Part shown: positions 47,461 through 56,175 of the stretch, one piece after another
How positions within the stretch are numbered: the first letter of the stretch is position 1
Layout of the letters: every line of letters begins with the position of its first letter
NCBI GenBank assembly: GCA_051954235.1
Contig: JBQCHY010000044.1
Span: 43,359 to 107,358 of the forward strand
DNA from: 62-47 sp051954235
GTDB lineage: Bacteria; Pseudomonadota; Alphaproteobacteria; Rhizobiales; Xanthobacteraceae
Direction: 5' to 3'
Length of the DNA: 64,000 bases
Notes under the pieces: generated by a model
What the model saw: the letters and a program-made list of their open reading frames with translations, nothing else
What the model was told of the DNA's origin: nothing
Database searches by the model: none
Translations under genes and position numbers: made by a program

Positions 47461-47994
47461 ATGTTGACCATCGACCCTCAACGTTCGGTCCTTCTCGTCA
47501 TCGATTTCCAGTCGCGACTGATGCCCGTCATCCACGACGGCGACATCGCCGTGCGCAAAGCCGGCCGTCTCATCGACGCGGCAAAGTTGTTCGATATTCC
47601 GCTCCTGGTTACCGAACAGAATCCCAAAGGACTGGGATCGACCGTTAAGGAACTCCCCGTGGAGCACGGTCGCCTGATCCGCAAACAGTCCTTCGGCGCC
47701 TGCAGGGAGGACGGCTTTCTCGACCATATTCCTGCCGATGCCCACGTTGTCGCTGTAGGCTGTGAATCGCGCGTTTGCGTTCTGCAGACGGTACTCGGTC
47801 TTCTCCATGCATCACGGAGGACCTTCGTGGTGAAGGATGCGATCGGTTCACGCCATCCCGGCGACAAGGAAGCCGCGATCCGGCGCATGGAGCGGCATGG
47901 TGCGGAGATCGTCACGACGGAAATGGTCGTGTTCGAGTGGCTCCGGACGGCCGATCACCCGCAATTCCGTCAGGCCATAACCCTGATCAAGTGA
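47461..47994 (+). CDS. Isochorismatase-family cysteine hydrolase
   Basis: Encodes 177 residues, the usual length. The catalytic triad is visible as D15 (VIDFQ), K75 (IRKQSFGA) and C106 (GCESRVCVLQT). The cis-peptide region before the Cys is also typical. Members hydrolyse isochorismate or amides such as nicotinamide, N-carbamoylsarcosine and maleamate. The location with an HpaB-like hydroxylase and TetR regulator suggests amide hydrolysis in a catabolic route; substrate not assignable. Follows the TetR gene by four bases. Confidence 0.85.
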   Translation: MLTIDPQRSVLLVIDFQSRLMPVIHDGDIAVRKAGRLIDAAKLFDIPLLVTEQNPKGLGSTVKELPVEHGRLIRKQSFGACREDGFLDHIPADAHVVAVGCESRVCVLQTVLGLLHASRRTFVVKDAIGSRHPGDKEAAIRRMERHGAEIVTTEMVVFEWLRTADHPQFRQAITLIK

Positions 47995-48289
47995 ATAGCC
48001 GTCTCTTGCGCAATGCTCCGTCGAAGGTGCCGCGTATTGCGGCTTTGTCCGGTGATGAAATTCATAACAATCACGAGACAACTGCACGATCTTCACGACG
48101 GAGAGTAAGGCGAGATCAGCGTTGAAGTTATTCGGCCTGCAATATTGCCCCCCTGATGGAATGGGCCTCTGGAGGCGGACAGGATCAAAATTCGACGCCG
48201 ATTGACGGGCTTGAAGCAAGATGAGGAGGAGTGGATGATCTAACTTTGTGCATCCCGCGCCGAGATTGCAGTGACAGCGGCCGAGGTTG
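47995..48289. other. Intergenic gap between convergent genes
   Basis: About 295 bases between the isochorismatase-family gene and the GntR gene, which point toward each other. I see no coding sequence, RNA gene or strong terminator hairpin here. Confidence 0.4.
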
Positions 48290-48958
48290 CTATGGTTCTC
48301 CGCAATCGTGCGTTACAACATTATTGTTGATCAGTACGCGCTCGGTCGCCGTGAAATGCGCATGAATGAGGGTGCTGGCACGGTCGGCGTCCCGCGCCAG
48401 CATTACTTTCATCAACTCGCGATGTTCTTCGAGCAGATCGCGTTTGTCGCCGCCAAGCGGAACGGACAGGCGGCGATAGCGCTCCGATTGAGCGAACAGG
48501 ATGTCGCGCAGGCGCAACAACCAACGGCTGTCGCAGGCGGCCACAAGCGCGCGATGAAATGCGGAGTGCGCCTCCGCGGCCGCGTCGCTGCTTTTTTCCT
48601 GCTCCCAAGTCCGCGACCATTCATGAAAGCTGGCGACGATCTGCGCTTCCCAGCGCACATCGCCTTTAGCGATGGCGCGGCGCAGGCACAGGCTTTCGAT
48701 TTCCGAACGCACAAGGGTGAGGTCGGTCAGTTCGCTGCTGGAGATCGGCGCGACGGAAAAGCCGCGTTGCGGCTCGGAAACGACAAAGCCCTCCGAGGTC
48801 AGGCGCGACAGCGACTCGCGCACCGCGCCCGGGCTGACTTTCATGCGCTCGCACAGATCGGCGATCTTGAGCTTGTCGCCCGGCCGGAAGCGGCAGGCCA
48901 GGAGATCGCCCCGCAATCGCTCATAAACTTCCTGGGTGGCGCTAGTTTCGCGTGACAT
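48290..48958 (-). CDS. GntR family regulator, FadR/FCD subfamily
   Basis: Encodes 222 residues. The N-terminal winged helix (about 8-70) contains VYERLRGDLLACRFRPGDKL and MKVSPGAVRESLSRLTSEGFV. The C-terminal FCD helical domain keeps the metal-site histidines in SAFHRALVAAC, EEHRELMKVM and LIHAHFTATERVL. FCD regulators sense carboxylic acids. Divergent from the FAH-family gene at 49041, so it probably controls the whole 49041-56011 operon, likely through the AT-rich palindrome in the gap. Confidence 0.9.
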   Translation of the reverse strand: MSRETSATQEVYERLRGDLLACRFRPGDKLKIADLCERMKVSPGAVRESLSRLTSEGFVVSEPQRGFSVAPISSSELTDLTLVRSEIESLCLRRAIAKGDVRWEAQIVASFHEWSRTWEQEKSSDAAAEAHSAFHRALVAACDSRWLLRLRDILFAQSERYRRLSVPLGGDKRDLLEEHRELMKVMLARDADRASTLIHAHFTATERVLINNNVVTHDCGEP

Positions 48959-48974
48959 TCCCCGAATCCTCTTC

Positions 48975-48988
48975 TAAAATATATTTTA
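48975..48988. promoter_or_regulatory. AT-rich palindrome in the GntR/FAH divergent promoter
   Basis: TAAAATATATTTTA is an exact 14-bp palindrome 17 bases upstream of the GntR start and about 50 bases upstream of the FAH-family start. A neighbouring GTAATATAC (48995-49003) is a second short palindrome. Either may be the GntR operator or part of a promoter. Confidence 0.4.
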
Positions 48989-49040
48989 TTGGTGGTAATA
49001 TACATAATCAAGCCACCTTCAGCCTCGTCTGGGAGTGCCG

Positions 49041-49919
49041 ATGCGCTTTTTTGTGTTTGAAAGGGATAATCGACGCGGCCTCGCCGTGGCTGACAAGGCC
49101 GGAGATTTCCACGGTCTCTTCGTCGATGATCCGCAGTTTCCGGGCGATTTGTCCGTTCTGGTGGAGCGTGGGCCGGCTGAACTGGCAAGGGCCGGGGCGG
49201 TGCTGCTTCGGGGCGAACCCGTTTCGGTGGCCGACGTTACGGCGCTGCCGCCATTCCCGGGGGCGCAAAAGATTATCTGCGTCGGCCTGAACTATGTGGA
49301 CCACTCGCAGGAAGCGGGATTCGAGCCGCCGGCCTACCCGACGCTGTTCGCGCGCTTCGCCTCGAGCCTTGTCGGCCATGATACGCCGATCGTTCGACCG
49401 CTTAGCTCCGTGCAACTCGACTACGAGGGCGAGCTCGCGGCCGTGATCGGCCGTGGCGGGCGACATATCGGCAAGGATGTCGCGCTCGACCATGTGGCGG
49501 GTTACTCGATCTTTAATGACGGATCGGTGCGAGACTATCAGGTCAAGTCCCCGCAGTGGACCATCGGGAAGAACTTCGATGCCACCGGCGCGTTCGGGCC
49601 GTTCTTCGTCACCGCCGATGAATTACCGGCCGGCGCCAGGGGCTTGACGCTGCAAACGCGTCTGAACGGCCAAGTGGTGCAGCGGGCCTCGACCGACGAC
49701 CTCATCTTCGATGTCGCGACCTTGGTGTCCACCATCAGCGAAGCGATCACGCTTTCGCCGGGCGACATCATCGTGACAGGCACACCGGCCGGCATCGGCT
49801 GGGCGCGCTCGCCGCAACTGTTCATGAAGGCCGGCGACGTCTGTGAAGTGGAAATCGACGGACTCGGAATTCTCCGCAACACCATCATTGATGAAAGAAC
49901 TCGAGACGCTGCGGCCTAG
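49041..49919 (+). CDS. Fumarylacetoacetate hydrolase family protein
   Basis: Encodes 292 residues from the ATG at 49041 (GGGAG five bases upstream). Family features: ICVGLNYVDHSQEAG, metal-binding acids in LDYEGELAAVIGRGG and GYSIFNDGSVRDYQ, a lysine in WTIGKNFDATGAFGP and the C-terminal IVTGTPAGIG. Such enzymes hydrolyse acylpyruvates or decarboxylate/isomerise beta-keto diacids from ring cleavage, using Mg2+ or Mn2+. First gene of the operon under the divergent GntR gene; followed by transporter genes. Confidence 0.88.
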   Translation: MRFFVFERDNRRGLAVADKAGDFHGLFVDDPQFPGDLSVLVERGPAELARAGAVLLRGEPVSVADVTALPPFPGAQKIICVGLNYVDHSQEAGFEPPAYPTLFARFASSLVGHDTPIVRPLSSVQLDYEGELAAVIGRGGRHIGKDVALDHVAGYSIFNDGSVRDYQVKSPQWTIGKNFDATGAFGPFFVTADELPAGARGLTLQTRLNGQVVQRASTDDLIFDVATLVSTISEAITLSPGDIIVTGTPAGIGWARSPQLFMKAGDVCEVEIDGLGILRNTIIDERTRDAAA

Positions 49920-49957
49920 CCGCCACATCGAGCACCACAACACCCCGAGGAAACGCC

Positions 49958-51016
49958 ATGAAAGCTAGAGTTTTCGCAACTTTCGGTCTGCTGGTTGCCG
50001 CTCTCGCCTTGTCTCCGGTGCAGGCGCAAAGCCAGTCGATGACGAAGCTGATCGTTCAGAACGGTGCGGCCGCACCTGCGCTCGATACCGCGCGGCTCGA
50101 TGTCGCCAAGGAGCTGGGCTTCTTCGCGGACGAGAAGCTCGACGTTGAAATTCGCTACGGGCGTGGCGCGGGGCTTGCTGCGCAGCTCACCGCGAACAAT
50201 CAGGTCGATGTCTCGGTGGTTACCTATGAGCCGATCATCATCGGTCATGACAAGGGCCTCAACGGCAAGATCTTCTATCAGACGACCTCGAGCGTCATCT
50301 ATTATATCGCCGTGCCAGAAGACGGTCCGATCAAGGCGGCGGCGGATTTGAAGGGAAAGAAGATCGGCGTCGTCGGGCTCGGCAGCGCCGCGGTTACGGT
50401 GTCGAAGAGCATTCTGCGCTCGGCCGGACTTGCGCCCACCGATGCGACGTTCCTGCCGGTCGGTTTCGGCGATCAGGCGGCGAATGCGTTGCGAACCCAT
50501 CAGGTCGATGCGCTTGCCCTGTGGGACGGCGGCTATGCGCCGATGATTTCCGGCGGCATGAAACTTCGCTTCATCAAGCATCCGCAGTTGGTGGATGGCG
50601 GCAACGCTGGGCTGTATGCGTCGGATGCCACCATCGCCAAGCGTGCCGACGATCTGAAGCGCTTCGCGCGTGCCTTCACCAAGGCGACGATTTTCATGAA
50701 GGCAAATCCGGAAGCCGCGATCAGAATATTCTGGAAGGCCAATCCTGGTTCCAAGCGTTCCGGCGATGATGCCGAGGCGATGCGCCGGGCACGGATCGAG
50801 CTCGATTTTATCGCAAAGACCTTCGATGCGCCGCAGGGCTACGGTCACATTCAGGAAGGCCTGTTCAAGAAATATATCGAGATACTGCATCAGGAAGGCG
50901 AAGTGGCCGATACGCCGCCTGTGTCGAAATTTGCGACGCAATCGCTGCTTGGATTGTCCGATCAGGTCGATGCGGCGGCGATTCAGGCGATCGCGAAAAA
51001 CTGGAAAGAGAAGTGA
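49958..51016 (+). CDS. NitT/TauT-type ABC transporter substrate-binding protein
   Basis: Encodes 352 residues with a Sec signal peptide (cleavage near PVQAQ, residues 20-24). The mature protein has the NMT1/SsuA-like fold: VAKELGFFADEKLDVEIRYG, ANNQVDVSVVTYEPII, LKGKKIGVVGLGSAA and HQVDALALWDGGYA. It collects small organic anions or related compounds for the adjacent ATPase and permease. Its position in the catabolic operon suggests the pathway substrate or an intermediate as ligand. Confidence 0.87.
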   Translation: MKARVFATFGLLVAALALSPVQAQSQSMTKLIVQNGAAAPALDTARLDVAKELGFFADEKLDVEIRYGRGAGLAAQLTANNQVDVSVVTYEPIIIGHDKGLNGKIFYQTTSSVIYYIAVPEDGPIKAAADLKGKKIGVVGLGSAAVTVSKSILRSAGLAPTDATFLPVGFGDQAANALRTHQVDALALWDGGYAPMISGGMKLRFIKHPQLVDGGNAGLYASDATIAKRADDLKRFARAFTKATIFMKANPEAAIRIFWKANPGSKRSGDDAEAMRRARIELDFIAKTFDAPQGYGHIQEGLFKKYIEILHQEGEVADTPPVSKFATQSLLGLSDQVDAAAIQAIAKNWKEK

Positions 51017-51125
51017 ACGCGGTTCGCCTCCGCCGCAATCGTATGGTTGCGGCGTATGACGCCGCGGATTTCGGCGCCGGTGGCACGTCCGGTATGCTGA
51101 AAGACTCTTCCCTGAGGAACGTCCG

Positions 51126-51886
51126 ATGATTGAAGTCCGTGACATTCGCAAGGAATATCCGACCAAGGGCGGCAACGTCCTTGCGATCGAACACGTCTCC
51201 TTCGATGTGCCGCGTGGTGAGTTTCTTTCCATTGTCGGCCCGTCGGGCTGCGGCAAAAGCACGTTGCTGAAGATGCTGGCGTCGCTGGTCGAGCCGAGTG
51301 GCGGACGATCAGGATCGATATCGCGCGCGACGCGGAATCCGTGCGGGACGCGGCCGTGGTGTTTCAGGATGCGATTCTCTTTCCCTGGCGCACCGTTCTG
51401 GAAAATGTCGAACTTCCCATCGAAGTCGCGAAAGCGGATCGACGGCGCTTTCGTGTCAGGGCAAGCGAGCTTCTGAAGCTGGTCGGCCTCGGCGATTTCG
51501 AGAACAAATATCCGCATGAATTGTCGGGTGGCATGCAACAGCGCGTGTCGTTGGCGCGGGCGTTGATCCAGAATCCCGCACTGCTGTTGATGGATGAACC
51601 GTTCGGCGCGTTGGATGCGATGACGCGCGAGCAGATGACGCTCGAACTCCAACGCATCTGGAGCGCATCGAAGAAGACCGTCATCTTCGTCACGCACTCG
51701 ATTTCGGAAGCCGTCTTCCTGTCGGACCGTGTGTTCGTCATGAGCGGCCGTCCGTCGCGGATTGCCGATGTGATCGAGATCGACGCGCCACGGCCGCGGA
51801 CGCTGGCGATGCTGTCCACGCCGGAGTTCGGGGCGCACGCGGAGCGGATTCGCAAACTTCTCTCGGCGTCGGGAGATTTGTCGTGA
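51126..51886 (+). pseudogene. NitT/TauT-type ABC transporter ATPase, frameshifted
   Basis: The first part (from ATG 51126) gives MIEVRDIRKEYPTKGG and Walker A GPSGCGKSTLLKM. At about 51303-51305 (GGCGGACGATC) the frame breaks: the 51126 frame goes out of register, while the +2 frame continues with TIRIDIARDAESVRDAAVVF, Q-loop VFQDAILFPWRT, signature LSGGMQQRVSLARAL, Walker B LLLMDEPFGALD and H-loop VTHSISEA to the stop at 51886. One base (probably G before ACG) is missing. All family motifs are otherwise intact, so this is either a recent mutation or a sequencing error. The stop overlaps the permease start by four bases. Confidence 0.8.
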
Positions 51887-52650
51887 AGAATCCCCTGATG
51901 CGTGACCGCGTGATCTCGCTTGTTCTGCTGGCGGCTCTGCTTGCCGTGTGGGAATTCGGCATCGGCGAGAAGCTCGGCCTTCTGCCGTCGCCGTCGCAGA
52001 TCGTCCGTGCGGTGATTTCGGATATCGAGACAGGCGCGATCTGGCCGCATCTGTGGGTGACGGTCTACGAAATTGTTGTCGGTTTCCTGATCGCGGTCGC
52101 CGTCGGCATTGGTTTCGGTGCGCTGATCGCGCTGGTGCCGTCGCTGGAGCGGATCCTTTATCCGTATATTCTGGTGATCCAGATCGTCCCGAAGGTCGCG
52201 GTCGCTCCGCTGATCATCATCTGGCTCGGCTATGGCTTGAGTTCGATTGCCAGCATCGTCGCGTTGGTCGCGTTCTTTCCGATTCTCGTGAATGTCATCG
52301 CCGGCATGAAGGCGGCGGATGCGAAGCAGATCATGTTGATGCGTTCGCTCGGCGCCGGGCGCTGGCAGATCTTCTGCAAGGTGCGGCTGTGGAATGCGGT
52401 GCCCTATCTGTTCGCCGGGCTTGACGTCGCGATCATCTTCGCTGTCATCGGCGCGATCGTGGGTGAATTTATCGGTGCGCCGAGCGGGCTCGGTAGCCTG
52501 ATCGTCCAGCGGCAATATTCGATGAATGTGCCGGGCGTGTTCTCCGCTATCGTCTTTCTCACCGTCACCGGCTTTGCGTTGCATTGGCTGGTGAAACTCG
52601 CAGCGCGCCGCGCCGCCTTCTGGGCGCCGTCGGACCAACTGCAACATTAA
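51883..52650 (+). CDS. NitT/TauT-type ABC transporter permease
   Basis: Encodes 255 residues with about six membrane helices. The binding-protein-dependent permease EAA loop is visible around AADAKQIMLMRSLGAGRWQIF. The GTG start at 51883 overlaps the ATPase stop. With the binding protein at 49958 and the ATPase at 51126 it makes a complete importer of the SsuABC/TauABC type, except that the ATPase frame is broken. Confidence 0.9.
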   Translation: MKNPLMRDRVISLVLLAALLAVWEFGIGEKLGLLPSPSQIVRAVISDIETGAIWPHLWVTVYEIVVGFLIAVAVGIGFGALIALVPSLERILYPYILVIQIVPKVAVAPLIIIWLGYGLSSIASIVALVAFFPILVNVIAGMKAADAKQIMLMRSLGAGRWQIFCKVRLWNAVPYLFAGLDVAIIFAVIGAIVGEFIGAPSGLGSLIVQRQYSMNVPGVFSAIVFLTVTGFALHWLVKLAARRAAFWAPSDQLQH

Positions 52651-52681
52651 TCGGCATCATCCGATCGATATGAGGCGTCAC

Positions 52682-53419
52682 ATGTATCTTTCGTTGCAAA
52701 ACAGATCGGCAGTCGTCACCGGCGGCGCACAGAGTTTGGGCTATGCGGTTGTCAGGCGCCTGAAAGAGGCGGGCGCGCAGGTTGCGATCTGGGATCGCAA
52801 CGAAGCCCGCGCCAACGAAGCCGCGAAGGAATTGGGCGTGAACGCCATCGCCTGCGATGTCGGTCAGCTTGCCTCGGTGCAACAGGCCTTCAGCAAAACC
52901 CTGACGGCGTTCGGCAAGATCGACATTCTGGTGAACAATGCTGGGATCGTGGGACCTGTTGCCGATACCTGGGAGTATCCGGTCGAGTCCTGGCAGCAGG
53001 TGCTCGATGTCGATCTCAACGGTCCGTTTTATTGCTGCCGCACGATCATTCCGCAGATGCTCGAGCAGAAATACGGCCGCATCGTCAACGTCGCGTCGAT
53101 CGCCGGCAAGGAAGGCAATCCGAAGCTGAGCGGCTACAGTGTCGCGAAGGCCGGACTGATCGCGCTGACCAAGTCGCTCGGCAAGGAACTGGCTCAGACC
53201 GGTGTTGTCGTCAACGCGGTTGCGCCAAGCGTCATCAAATCGGAAATGAACAAGGACGTTTCGCCGGAGATGACCGCTTATATGCTGTCGCGAATTCCGA
53301 TGTCACGCTTCGCCGAGCCGGAGGAGTTCGCAGCGATGGTGCATTGGCTGTGTTCGGACGACGTATCTTTCTCGACCGGCGCCATCTTCGATCTTTCGGG
53401 CGGCCGGGCGACCTACTGA
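52682..53419 (+). CDS. Short-chain dehydrogenase/reductase
   Basis: Encodes 245 residues from the ATG at 52682 (GAGG six bases upstream; a 52670 ATG lacks a site). Classical SDR motifs: cofactor TGGAQSLG near the N-terminus, NNAG, catalytic Ser in VNVASIAG and YSVAK Tyr/Lys. C-terminus reads GAIFDLSGGRATY, as in FabG-like members. Acidic residue after the second strand (WDRNEAR) favours NAD(H). Probably oxidises or reduces a keto/hydroxy intermediate of the pathway. Confidence 0.9.
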   Translation: MYLSLQNRSAVVTGGAQSLGYAVVRRLKEAGAQVAIWDRNEARANEAAKELGVNAIACDVGQLASVQQAFSKTLTAFGKIDILVNNAGIVGPVADTWEYPVESWQQVLDVDLNGPFYCCRTIIPQMLEQKYGRIVNVASIAGKEGNPKLSGYSVAKAGLIALTKSLGKELAQTGVVVNAVAPSVIKSEMNKDVSPEMTAYMLSRIPMSRFAEPEEFAAMVHWLCSDDVSFSTGAIFDLSGGRATY

Positions 53420-53450
53420 TTCTTGCGGATACGACAGGCGAGGTAACATC

Positions 53451-54239
53451 ATGAATGACAGAACGACCGTCGTGCGCCAGTTGGCTGAGGAGCTTTGGCA
53501 GGCTGAACTCGATCGCAAGACCGTTGCGCCGCTGACGTCGCGTGGCGTCGATCTCAGCCGCGACGATGCCTATCGCATCCAGTTGGCGGTTGCCGATATC
53601 CGCAGGAAGCTCGGCCATCGCGTGGTCGGCAAGAAGATCGGCCTGGTCAGCCGTGCGATGCAGGCGATGGCTGGATTCGGCGAGCCGGATTACGGCCATC
53701 TGTTCGACCGGATGCGCCTGGAGAATCGCGCCGATCTGCCGGTGGATTCGCTGATCCAGCTACGCATCGAGCCGGAGGTGGCCTTCGTGCTCGACAAGCC
53801 GCTGCGTGGCCCCAACGTTTCGCCGCAGGATGTGTTGCGCGCGACGGCTTACATCTCGCCGTCGCTCGAAATCGTCGACAGCCGCATTCACGACTGGAAG
53901 ATCCAATGGATCGATACCGTGGCCGACAACGGCTCGTCCTCGCGCTTCGTGCTCGGTGACAAGGCGGTGTCACCGCTTAATGTCGATTTCCGCACCATGG
54001 GTGTGGTGCTGGAGCGCAACCGCGAACTGGTGTCGACGTCGACGATGGCGGAAGTGCTCGGCAGCCCGGTTCACGCCATCGCCTGGCTCGCCAACAAACT
54101 GAGCGAATGGGACATTGGCCTCGACGCCGGCGATATCATCCTGCCGGGATCGCCGTGTACCGCCATTCCCGCCGCGAAAGGCGACTATGTCGAAGCTCAC
54201 ATGACCGGAATCGGCTCGGTGGGACTGCACTTCACCTGA
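53451..54239 (+). CDS. 2-keto-4-pentenoate hydratase family protein
   Basis: Encodes 262 residues. Family landmarks are KKIGLVSRAMQAM, RIEPEVAFVLDKPL, the metal-site stretch SLEIVDSRIHDWKIQWIDTVADN and GSPCTAIPAAKGD. This matches the MhpD/XylJ/XylI group, which hydrates 2-hydroxypenta-2,4-dienoates or decarboxylates 4-oxalocrotonate. It acts in the cytoplasm after ring cleavage. The neighbouring FAH-family genes fit a meta-type lower pathway. Confidence 0.88.
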   Translation: MNDRTTVVRQLAEELWQAELDRKTVAPLTSRGVDLSRDDAYRIQLAVADIRRKLGHRVVGKKIGLVSRAMQAMAGFGEPDYGHLFDRMRLENRADLPVDSLIQLRIEPEVAFVLDKPLRGPNVSPQDVLRATAYISPSLEIVDSRIHDWKIQWIDTVADNGSSSRFVLGDKAVSPLNVDFRTMGVVLERNRELVSTSTMAEVLGSPVHAIAWLANKLSEWDIGLDAGDIILPGSPCTAIPAAKGDYVEAHMTGIGSVGLHFT

Positions 54240-54274
54240 GCGGTGGGTTGCGAGATTTTCGGAAAGGACATTCC

Positions 54275-55111
54275 ATGAGCACGACCGGCCGCAAGGAAAT
54301 GTGGCGTATCCTCGTCGATGGCCGCCCGCAATGGGGGCGCCTGGAAGACGGCAAGGTGCATCTGCGCAACGGATCGAGTTTCGATAGCGACAAAGTCGTA
54401 CACCTGCCGCCTTGCGAGCCGTCGAAGATCATCTGCATCCATTTGAACTACGATTCCCGGCGCGTCGAGTTTCGCGTGCCCGAGCCGGAACGCGAGCCGA
54501 GCTATTTCTTCAAGCCGTCGACGTCGCTGAATGTTCACGGCGGGACGATTTATCGGCCGCACAACTGCGGCTACCTGAACTACGAGGGTGAGATCGGCGT
54601 CGTTATCGGTCGCGAGTTGCGTCATGCCTCGCGCGAGGAGAGCTGGGACAGCGTCGCCGGCTATTCGCCGGCGAACGATGTCGGCTGCCAGGATTTTCGT
54701 GGCACCGATCGCGGTTCGATGATGCGGGTGAAGGGCATGGACAGCTTTTGTCCGATCGGGCCGGGCCTCGTCAGCGGCATCGACATCACGGCGTCAACGC
54801 TGCGGACCTATATCAACGGCAAAGTGGTGCAAGAAACGCCAGCTTCCGCGATGGCCTTCGACATCGGCTACATCATCGCCGATCTGTCCCGGCACATGAC
54901 GCTGTTGCCGGGCGATCTGATCCTGTCCGGCACACCTGCGAATTCGCGCCCGATGGCTCCCGGCGACACGGTCGAAGTCGAAGTCACCAATGTCGGTCGT
55001 CTGACCAACACGGTCGCGGAAGCGCCGCGTGTCGCTATCGATGTCGGTTTCGCGCCGAACGATGCGGAGGAAGTCCGCAAGGTCGCGCTCGGAGGCGATT
55101 TCTTCCGATAA
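54275..55111 (+). CDS. Fumarylacetoacetate hydrolase family protein, HpaG-like
   Basis: Encodes 278 residues from the ATG at 54275, which has GGAAAGGA six bases upstream. Features: IICIHLNYDSRRVEF, YFFKPSTSLN, metal-binding LNYEGEIGVVIGREL, GYSPANDVGCQDFRGTDRGS and ILSGTPANSRPM. Compared with the first FAH gene, it is closer in style to HpaG-type decarboxylase/isomerase enzymes. It probably acts on a diketo acid after the hydratase or in a parallel branch. Confidence 0.85.
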   Translation: MSTTGRKEMWRILVDGRPQWGRLEDGKVHLRNGSSFDSDKVVHLPPCEPSKIICIHLNYDSRRVEFRVPEPEREPSYFFKPSTSLNVHGGTIYRPHNCGYLNYEGEIGVVIGRELRHASREESWDSVAGYSPANDVGCQDFRGTDRGSMMRVKGMDSFCPIGPGLVSGIDITASTLRTYINGKVVQETPASAMAFDIGYIIADLSRHMTLLPGDLILSGTPANSRPMAPGDTVEVEVTNVGRLTNTVAEAPRVAIDVGFAPNDAEEVRKVALGGDFFR

Positions 55112-55141
55112 GATTCTCTAGTCACCGATGGTCCCAACGGT

Positions 55142-56011
55142 ATGAAGACTTTCCCGTCCTACATTCGCAAAACGCGCGCGCCGAAGCGGATGCCGCCGCC
55201 CCTGTCTTGCGACAGCCAGGTTCATGTCTATGGCGATCTGGAGCGCTATCCGGTGCGACCGGGCACCGCCTACTATCCGCCGGATGCGACGTTTGACGAT
55301 GTTCTGAGGATGCATCGCACGCTCGGTATCGCGCGTGGCTTGATCGTGCAGGCGACTTGCTACGGCACCGACCATCGCCTCGTGCTGGAAGCGCTGGCGC
55401 GCGGCAACGGTCAGTATCGCGGCTGCGCTATCATCGACGACAGCGTCAGCGATGCCGAGCTGGAGCGCCTTCATGCCGCGGGCGTGCGTGGTGCTCGCTT
55501 TAACTTTGCCAAGGTGCTGAAGATCTCGATCACGCCGGAGTCGTTCCGCCGCTCGATCGGCCGGATCAGCGAGCTTGGCTGGTTCGCCAAGATTTTCGCG
55601 CTCGGCGGCGAACTGGTCGAACACAAGGAGTTGTTCGACAGCCTGACGATTCCAACCGTAATTGATCACATGGGCGGGCTGCATTTCGCTGAAGGCGTCG
55701 ATCAGCCCGGTATGCGGATGATGCGCGAATATCTGAAACGCGGAAACTGGTGGGTGATGGTGTCGAGCGGCGATCGTCACGCGCTCGCGGGGTATCCCTG
55801 GGACGAAGCGGTGCCGTTCGCGCGTGTGTTGATCGAGACCGCGCCCGACCGCGTCGTCTGGGGCACCGACTGGCCGCACGTCATCTACGAGAGCGAGATG
55901 CCAAACGATGGCGATCTGCTCGATCTGTTGTATCGCTATGCGCCCGACGAGGCCGTGCTCAAGAAAATCCTGGTCGATAATCCGGCGCGGATTTTCCAGT
56001 TTTCGACTTAG
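55142..56011 (+). CDS. LigI-like amidohydrolase (2-pyrone-4,6-dicarboxylate hydrolase family)
   Basis: Encodes 289 residues. TIM-barrel amidohydrolase features: CDSQVHVYG near the N-terminus, LIVQATCYG, VIDHMGG and WGTDWPHVIYES near the C-terminus (probable catalytic Asp). LigI-type enzymes open lactones such as 2-pyrone-4,6-dicarboxylate without metal or with a reduced metal site; only one His precedes in DSQVH, consistent with this. Last gene of the GntR-controlled operon. Suggests that the pathway passes through a lactone or pyrone. Confidence 0.8.
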   Translation: MKTFPSYIRKTRAPKRMPPPLSCDSQVHVYGDLERYPVRPGTAYYPPDATFDDVLRMHRTLGIARGLIVQATCYGTDHRLVLEALARGNGQYRGCAIIDDSVSDAELERLHAAGVRGARFNFAKVLKISITPESFRRSIGRISELGWFAKIFALGGELVEHKELFDSLTIPTVIDHMGGLHFAEGVDQPGMRMMREYLKRGNWWVMVSSGDRHALAGYPWDEAVPFARVLIETAPDRVVWGTDWPHVIYESEMPNDGDLLDLLYRYAPDEAVLKKILVDNPARIFQFST

Positions 56012-56040
56012 AGACTTTCAGATTGTGATGGAAATATAGG

Positions 56041-56113
56041 TCGTCATGCGCGGACTTTATCCGCGTAGCCATCTTCTAGAAAAATGATGGATTGCCGGGT
56101 CAAGCCCGGCAAT
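56041..56113. repeat. Palindromic intergenic repeat and probable bidirectional terminator
   Basis: Two hairpins face each other: CGCGGA-CTTTA-TCCGCG (56049-56065) and ATTGCCGGG-TCAAG-CCCGGCAAT (56091-56113). The arms themselves are related as an inverted repeat (both followed, outward to centre, by CCATC). It sits between the convergent LigI-like and TetR genes, so it probably terminates both. A related element is at 63877-63957. Confidence 0.65.
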
Positions 56114-56175
56114 GAGGTTTCCTTTAACGCAATAGAGCAGCCGCTCGTTTCCGAGTTCGAGCGCTCACACACACG

